NCBI GenBank assembly: GCA_030623665.1
Contig: JAUXLO010000002.1
Location: 1-18,869 of the forward strand
Source: Planctomycetota bacterium
GTDB lineage: Bacteria > Planctomycetota > Brocadiia > Brocadiales > Bathyanammoxibiaceae
Length of the DNA stretch: 18,869 bases
Direction: 5' to 3'
The notes beneath the pieces were generated by a model, which made no database searches, was not told the origin of the DNA, and saw only the letters and a list, made by a program, of their open reading frames with translations. Below are positions 14,606 through 18,869 of this stretch, in pieces. Position numbers and translations under genes: made by a program. The first letter of the stretch is position 1. The number at the start of each line of letters is the position of its first letter.

Positions 14606-16112
14606 CAGACTGATAAAAATCCTGTCAGATATCAAGAGCCCTACCATAATGGTAGTAGGCGACCTCATGTTGGACCGGTATGTGTGGGGAGAAGTCAACC
14701 GCATCTCGCCGGAGGCGCCTATACCGGTGATAAACATAACAGAGGAAGAGCTGCGCCCTGGCGGGGCAGGCGCCGTTATAACCAACCTCACCCACCTTGG
14801 CGCAAAGGTTTTCTGCACGGGGATACTGGGTCAGGACTCCGAGGGCCAGGATCTCGTGCAGATGATAAAAAAATTGGGCGCGGATACCTCTGGAATATTC
14901 ATTGACCCGGAACGGCCGACCACGGTGAAGACCCGTATAATGGGACAACTTCATACGGCAGGACGTGCAGTCCAACAACTCCTCAGAATTGATTACGAAA
15001 AGACACACCCCGTGCCTGAGGAGATAGAAGACAAGATTATTAACCATATCAAGACAAAGCTGCACCAATGCGATGCAGTGGCCCTGTCCGACATGAACAA
15101 GGGAGTACTCACCGAAAGGCTTCTTGCGGTCGTCACCGGGCTTGGGCGCACAGCAGGAAAACCCGTTATCGTAGACCCCAAGGTGGGCCGCAACTGCTCG
15201 TCCTACAAGGGAGCCACCGCCATTACCCCCAACCGCCACGAGACGGAGATAATGACGGGCATAAATATCTCCAGCCTGGAGGATCTGAAGGACATCGGCG
15301 GCAAGCTGGTAAATGACCTGAGCCTCCAGTGCGCCATAATAACACTCGATAAGGACGGTATATTCCTATACCAGAGGGACGGAACACACCATATGCTCCC
15401 TACAAACCCCAGGGAGGTCTATGATGTTACCGGCGCTGGAGATATGATACTGAGCATGATAACGTTTATAGTGGCCGGGGGCTTTAATCTTGTAGATGCA
15501 GCACGGCTTGCCAACATAGCCGCAGGCATCGAGGTCGCAAAGATAGGCGTGGCCCCTGTCAGCAAGGAAGAGATGCTGCGGGAACTCTCCGGAAACCACC
15601 CCTCACTTGAAAAGATTAGGACCGTCAAGGAACTTAAAGAGATTTTAGATAAACACCGCACAAGGAAGGAAAGAATAGTCTTTACCAACGGCTGCTTTGA
15701 CATACTGCACAGGGGCCATATAGAGTATCTTGGATTCGCCCGCAACCAGGGCGAATTGCTGGTGGTGGGACTCAACACCGACCGCTCCGTCAACGACATG
15801 AAGGGGCACGGCCGCCCCGTGCTGCCGGAGCAGGACAGGGCCAGGGTCCTTGCCGCCATAGAGGATGTAGACTACGTGGTACTTTTTGATGAACCTACGC
15901 CGGATAAGTTGATAAAAGAAGTAAGACCGGACATATTGGTAAAGGGCGAAGACTGGAAGGAAAAAGGGGTGGTGGGACGTGAGTTCGTGGAATCCTGCGG
16001 CGGCAAGGTAGTGCTTGCACCGCTTGTCGAAGGGGTCTCCACCTCCGACATTATCTCAAAGATTGTGGAAAGAGAAAACCAGAGAACACACCAACAGCAC
16101 GGCATAAAATAA
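14598..16112 (+). CDS. hldE: Bifunctional D-glycero-beta-D-manno-heptose-7-phosphate kinase / 1-phosphate adenylyltransferase
   Basis: HldE performs two steps of ADP-heptose synthesis for the LPS inner core: phosphorylation of heptose-7-phosphate at C1, and later adenylylation of heptose-1-phosphate. The 504-residue protein has an N-terminal ribokinase-type domain (about 1-330: MVVGDLMLDRYVWGEVNRIS, PGGAGAV, VDPKVGRNCSSYKGATAITPN, and DVTGAGDM with catalytic Asp282). The C-terminal nucleotidyltransferase domain (about 358-490) has FTNGCFDILHRGHIEYL with HRGH at 371-374, NTDRSV, VKGEDW and STSDII. Both domains look complete. The start is TTG 14598, supported by AGGAG eight bases upstream and by the N-terminus fitting the family; it overlaps the preceding stop by 8 bases. 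gmhA follows after 6 bases. Use of TTG may limit expression. Confidence 0.96.
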   Translation: MHSRLIKILSDIKSPTIMVVGDLMLDRYVWGEVNRISPEAPIPVINITEEELRPGGAGAVITNLTHLGAKVFCTGILGQDSEGQDLVQMIKKLGADTSGIFIDPERPTTVKTRIMGQLHTAGRAVQQLLRIDYEKTHPVPEEIEDKIINHIKTKLHQCDAVALSDMNKGVLTERLLAVVTGLGRTAGKPVIVDPKVGRNCSSYKGATAITPNRHETEIMTGINISSLEDLKDIGGKLVNDLSLQCAIITLDKDGIFLYQRDGTHHMLPTNPREVYDVTGAGDMILSMITFIVAGGFNLVDAARLANIAAGIEVAKIGVAPVSKEEMLRELSGNHPSLEKIRTVKELKEILDKHRTRKERIVFTNGCFDILHRGHIEYLGFARNQGELLVVGLNTDRSVNDMKGHGRPVLPEQDRARVLAAIEDVDYVVLFDEPTPDKLIKEVRPDILVKGEDWKEKGVVGREFVESCGGKVVLAPLVEGVSTSDIISKIVERENQRTHQQHGIK

Positions 16113-16118
16113 TTAATA

Positions 16119-16715
16119 ATGAGCGACGTTGCGAAAGAACTAAAGGAAAGCATAGCGGTAAAGGAGGGCCTGTTGGCCGGCGCAATCACCACCATAGAGG
16201 AAATGGCCCGGGTGATGGTAGGCGGCCTCAAGGCCGGTAACACCATTTACCTCATGGGCAATGGCGGGAGTGCCGCAGACGCACAACACATAGCAGGGGA
16301 AATGATTGGGAGGTTCGGGAGGGAGAGGAAGGCCCTGCCCGTCCTTGCGCTAACGACTGACAGCTCTGTCATCACGGCCATAGCCAACGACTACGGCTAC
16401 GACAGCTGTTTTGAGAAACAGGTCGAGGCCTTTGTGAAGGGCGGCGATGTGGTGATAGGGATTTCTACCAGTGGTAACTCCCGGGGCGTCCTGAGGGCCA
16501 TCCGCCTGGCCAGGGAAAGGGGCGCAGCCACCATAGGCCTCACGGGCCAGGACGGGGGCGGCCTGAAAGATCTGGTGGACGTCTGCCTGCAGGTGCCTTC
16601 CGGAAACACCCCAAGGATACAGGAATGCCACATAACAGTGGGCCATATCCTGTGTTCCATCATAGAAGAAAAGCTCTTTGGCGACTCCATACCTAAAGAG
16701 GACAAACCGTCATGA
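16119..16715 (+). CDS. gmhA: Phosphoheptose isomerase
   Basis: GmhA converts sedoheptulose-7-phosphate to D-glycero-D-manno-heptose-7-phosphate, the entry step of ADP-heptose synthesis. The 198-residue SIS-domain protein has GNGGSAADAQHIAGEM at 48-62, TSGNSRG at 117-123 and RIQECHITVGHILC near 166-179. His57, Glu61, Gln168 and His176 line up, with a constant offset of four, with E. coli GmhA His61, Glu65, Gln172 and His180, the metal and catalytic residues. The enzyme should be active. It starts 6 bases after hldE with little Shine-Dalgarno sequence, so translation may depend on coupling. Its stop overlaps the next ATG by four bases (ATGA), where the disrupted gmhB begins. Confidence 0.96.
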   Translation: MSDVAKELKESIAVKEGLLAGAITTIEEMARVMVGGLKAGNTIYLMGNGGSAADAQHIAGEMIGRFGRERKALPVLALTTDSSVITAIANDYGYDSCFEKQVEAFVKGGDVVIGISTSGNSRGVLRAIRLARERGAATIGLTGQDGGGLKDLVDVCLQVPSGNTPRIQECHITVGHILCSIIEEKLFGDSIPKEDKPS

Positions 16716-17255
16716 GCAAAAAAGCGGCCTTTTTGGACAGAGACGGGACAATCGTCCAGGGAGTCGAATACCTGCGCTCCCCCTGAGGAGTTGGTGATGC
16801 AGCCCAACGCCGCCAGGGCAATAAGAAAATTTAACGAACTCGGGTATCTCACAATAATAGTCACAAACCAGTCAGGTGTAGCGATGGGATAATTTACGGA
16901 GGAAAGACAGGCTGAGATACACCGCAGACTTTTGAGTATGCTCTCCAGAGAAGGCGCGCAGATAGACGCAATCTACTACTGCCCTCATCTTGCAGAGGGC
17001 ACGGTAAAGGAATACAGCGTAGACTGCCAGTGCCGTAAGCCCAGGCCGGGGATGCTCCAGAAGGCGGCCAGAGAGTATGACGTGGACCTCTCAATGTCAA
17101 TAATGATTGGCGATACCCCGGCAGACATAATGGCCGGCAAGGCGGTCGGCTGTAAGACAGTGCTGGTACAGCCCCCTGGGAATGGCTTCGAAATGGCCGA
17201 AAACCCCGATTTTATTGCAAAAGACCTTATGGACGCAGTTACGTTAGTCTCCTGA
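16712..17255 (+). pseudogene. gmhB: D,D-heptose 1,7-bisphosphate phosphatase, disrupted by frameshift and stop
   Basis: GmhB removes the 7-phosphate from heptose-1,7-bisphosphate between the two HldE reactions. The frame opens at ATG 16712 with KKAAFLDRDGTIVQGVEYLRSP, the HAD nucleophile DRDGT included, but ends at TGA 16784. One extra C in a run of five (16779-16783) explains this. With that base removed, reading continues in frame as EELVMQPNAARAIRKFNELG and IIVTNQSGVA. It then meets TAA at 16890, where the family has Tyr in GYFTEE. After it the frame runs to TGA 17253 with zinc-ligand CPHL, CQCRKPRPGM and IGDTPADIMAGKAVGCKT. The corrected protein would have about 180 residues, normal for GmhB. 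Two separate lesions point to a real pseudogene more than a single read error, but homopolymer and base errors in a draft assembly are possible. The gene keeps ATGA coupling to gmhA. Confidence 0.88.
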
Positions 17256-17266
17256 GATAAATACTC

Positions 17267-18784
17267 ATGAAGGTGCTCTTCATCTATCCAAACATCAATG
17301 CCCAGGTGGGGTTTAACTACGGGCTGGCCTCCATATCCGCAATGCTTAAGGAGCACGGGCATACCACAAGGCTTCTCAACCTGAACGAGAAGTTAAGCAC
17401 ACTGCCCAGCGATGAGGAGATCAAGGATTATATACGCGACTACGCACCCGGGCTTATAGGCATGTCGGTGGTGACACCCCAGTACCCAACCGCACTGCGC
17501 ACAGCACGGCTTATAAAGGAGGATTTTCCAGACGTACCCATCCTTATAGGAGGCGTACACCCAACCCTGGTACCTGAGGAGGTGCTGAAGGAGGATTGTT
17601 TTGACTATGCCTGTACGGGTGAGGGAGAAGAGGCCGTGCTTGAGCTGGTAACGAAAATGGAAGGGGGGGAGAATACCAGCAACACCCAAAACATCTGGGC
17701 AAAGACAAACGGTGAGCTGAAGCAAAATACTGTCCGCCCCTTTGTTGACCTCTCTAAACTTCCGCGGAAGGACTACGAGCTGTTTGACCTCCAGCACATG
17801 ATAAATAAAGAGGACGGCTGGGTAAGGCTGATGGGCTCCAGAGGATGCCCCTTCCGCTGCAGTTACTGCTTTAACCACAAGATAGTAGACCGCTACAGGA
17901 ACGAGCTCTCCAGCTCAGACGTCGGCTACATCAGACGCCACCGCCTCAAGGACGTGCTGGACGAGATAGATTATCTGCTCCGTACGTACCGGGGCATAAA
18001 GACCTTTATCTTCGACGACGACATCTTTACTTTTGACAAAAAATTCCTGAGGGATTTCTGCGCTGAATATCCTAAACTGACAGAGGTCCCATTTGTGGTG
18101 AACGGCCACGTCCGCGCCTTCGACGAGGAGAGGGCGAAGATGCTCAAGGAGGGCGGTTGCAGCATCGTGAAATTCGGGCTTGAGAGCGGAAGCGAGCGGA
18201 TAAGACAGGACGTACTACGCCGCCCCATGAGCAATGAGGAGATAACCCGGGCCTTTGACGCGGCCCATAAATACGGTCTGCACACCTCCGCCTTCGTCAT
18301 GATAGGACTCCCCTACGAGACGAGGGAAGACGTCCTTGCCACAGTAGAACTCCTGGGCAGGATACGCCCGGGACGCTTCCGCTGGGCCATCTTCTTTCCC
18401 TTCCCAAGGACGGACGCCTATGACATGAGCCTGCAGGGCGGGTACATCGACTTTAAAAAAATGCGGGAATTGGAAAACTTTACAGAGGCGTCATGCCTCG
18501 ACTTCGGCTCGGAGCATAATCTCTTCATCTCAAAGCTCCAGAGGGTTTTCCCCTGGTACGTAAACACCTATTCCGAGAATTCTTTAGGCAGTATCTACTC
18601 CTTCCTGACGCGTGTGATAGAAGACATGCCCCTTGAGAAGTGGGAAGAGACCAAAGACGACATAATCTCCCTTGACGGAGAACTATCCAAATCTCTTGAT
18701 AAAGCCGGTTGCAAACATTATTCTTTCCGATATAATAGTTTTACAGCCGTAAGGTCAGACTGGGAAAATGCAAAAGCCAAATAA
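17267..18784 (+). CDS. B12-binding-type radical SAM protein
   Basis: The 505-residue protein has an N-terminal cobalamin-binding-like Rossmann domain (about 1-130: KVLFIYPNINAQVGFNYGLA, MSVVTPQYP, ILIGGVHPTLVPEEVL, CTGEGEEAVLEL). A radical SAM domain follows (about 188-400) with the cluster motif CPFRCSYCFN, Cys194, Cys198 and Cys201. GLESGSERI and FVMIGLPYETREDV are typical of the class B (BchE/P-methylase-like) group. A C-terminal region of about 100 residues has no recognised domain. Members methylate unactivated carbons, rearrange or cyclise diverse substrates; the substrate cannot be told from sequence. It lies 12 bases after the gmhB remnant and overlaps waaF by 17 bases, so modification of lipid A, core sugar or another envelope lipid is a reasonable guess. 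The DxHxxG cobalamin motif is not evident. Confidence 0.87.
   Translation: MKVLFIYPNINAQVGFNYGLASISAMLKEHGHTTRLLNLNEKLSTLPSDEEIKDYIRDYAPGLIGMSVVTPQYPTALRTARLIKEDFPDVPILIGGVHPTLVPEEVLKEDCFDYACTGEGEEAVLELVTKMEGGENTSNTQNIWAKTNGELKQNTVRPFVDLSKLPRKDYELFDLQHMINKEDGWVRLMGSRGCPFRCSYCFNHKIVDRYRNELSSSDVGYIRRHRLKDVLDEIDYLLRTYRGIKTFIFDDDIFTFDKKFLRDFCAEYPKLTEVPFVVNGHVRAFDEERAKMLKEGGCSIVKFGLESGSERIRQDVLRRPMSNEEITRAFDAAHKYGLHTSAFVMIGLPYETREDVLATVELLGRIRPGRFRWAIFFPFPRTDAYDMSLQGGYIDFKKMRELENFTEASCLDFGSEHNLFISKLQRVFPWYVNTYSENSLGSIYSFLTRVIEDMPLEKWEETKDDIISLDGELSKSLDKAGCKHYSFRYNSFTAVRSDWENAKAK
18709..18736 (+). promoter_or_regulatory. Possible internal promoter for waaF
   Basis: TTGCAA (18709-18714, 4 of 6 consensus) and a perfect TATAAT (18731-18736) are 16 bases apart, inside the end of the radical SAM gene and 31 bases before the waaF ATG. 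It could supply extra transcription of the heptosyltransferase. Confidence 0.35.
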
Positions 18785-18869
18785 CATCCTAGTAACCGCC
18801 CCCAACTGGGTTGGCGATATCGTAATGGCGACACCCTCCTTCAGGTGCATCAGGGAAAACTTCCCTGAT
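18768..18869 (+). CDS. waaF: ADP-heptose:LPS heptosyltransferase (GT9), 3' partial
   Basis: Only the first 34 codons are in the window. They read MQKPNNILVTAPNWVGDIVM followed by ATPSFRCIRENFPD, the N-terminus of glycosyltransferase family 9, where the APNWVGDxVM block forms the first Rossmann strand and loop. This matches WaaF (heptosyltransferase II: IGPSWVGDMMM in E. coli) better than WaaC. Such enzymes add L-glycero-D-manno-heptose from ADP-heptose to the LPS inner core at the cytoplasmic face of the inner membrane. The ATG overlaps the radical SAM stop by 17 bases. The upstream hldE and gmhA support the call; WaaF versus another GT9 heptosyltransferase cannot be settled from this fragment. 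Confidence 0.8.
   Translation, partial: MQKPNNILVTAPNWVGDIVMATPSFRCIRENFPD

Noticed and set aside
16784..16892. Programmed frameshift or stop-codon readthrough in gmhB
   Set aside because: Two different events would be needed within about 100 bases, and there is no known recoding signal; a decayed gene or sequence errors are simpler.
1..18869. CRISPR arrays, tRNA or rRNA genes, insertion sequences, phage or defence islands
   Set aside because: No regularly spaced repeats, cloverleaf sequences, transposase or recombinase motifs, or terminal repeats were seen on either strand.

Overview
The window reads as a chromosomal housekeeping segment of a Gram-negative, LPS-producing bacterium. Evidence for an outer membrane is LpxK (lipid A kinase), HldE, GmhA and a broken GmhB (ADP-heptose synthesis), and the start of a WaaF-like heptosyltransferase. 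Frequent ATA (Ile) and AGG (Arg) codons, several TTG/GTG starts, and small secreted proteins of unknown role would suit a deep-branching planctomycete (Brocadiales-like) or a related lineage. That placement is inference; no rRNA or other decisive marker is present. I see no rRNA, tRNA, CRISPR array, insertion sequence, integrase or phage gene.

Layout. (1) 1-1549, plus strand: the 3' part of tsaD (tRNA t6A synthesis), then larB (nickel-pincer cofactor synthesis). (2) 1603-2700, minus strand: a metallo-beta-lactamase/rhodanese fusion of the persulfide dioxygenase type, convergent with larB. (3) 3000-5541, plus strand: nnrD (NAD(P)H-hydrate repair), then a two-CBS-domain protein with its own good promoter and a GTG start, then a secreted PLD-fold protein whose HKD motif is altered and which carries a predicted OB-like C-terminal region. 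A hairpin usable in both directions closes this block. (4) 5582-10045, minus strand: a small secreted protein behind a TTGACA promoter, then guaB of the eukaryote type, then priA upstream of guaB in one probable operon. (5) 10221-18869, plus strand: a long, tightly packed run of leuB, an HNH endonuclease, lpxK, a deoxyhypusine-synthase-like gene, a YkgJ-type cysteine-cluster gene, hldE, gmhA, disrupted gmhB, a B12-type radical SAM gene and waaF. Several junctions overlap by 4 to 17 bases.

How the genes work together. The run from lpxK onward is an envelope operon. LpxK completes lipid IVA; GmhA, HldE and normally GmhB supply ADP-heptose; the WaaF-like enzyme would transfer heptose to the inner core. 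HldD (the epimerase) is not in the window. gmhB carries two separate lesions, a +1 shift at a C5 run and an in-frame TAA, while the genes on both sides are intact. Either another phosphatase covers this step or the assembly is wrong at two sites.

I found no clearly new multi-gene defence or mobile system. The most interesting points are the doubly broken gmhB in an intact heptose operon, the deoxyhypusine-synthase-like and radical SAM genes inside that operon, the eukaryote-type IMP dehydrogenase, and the secreted PLD-fold protein lacking its catalytic His and Lys.
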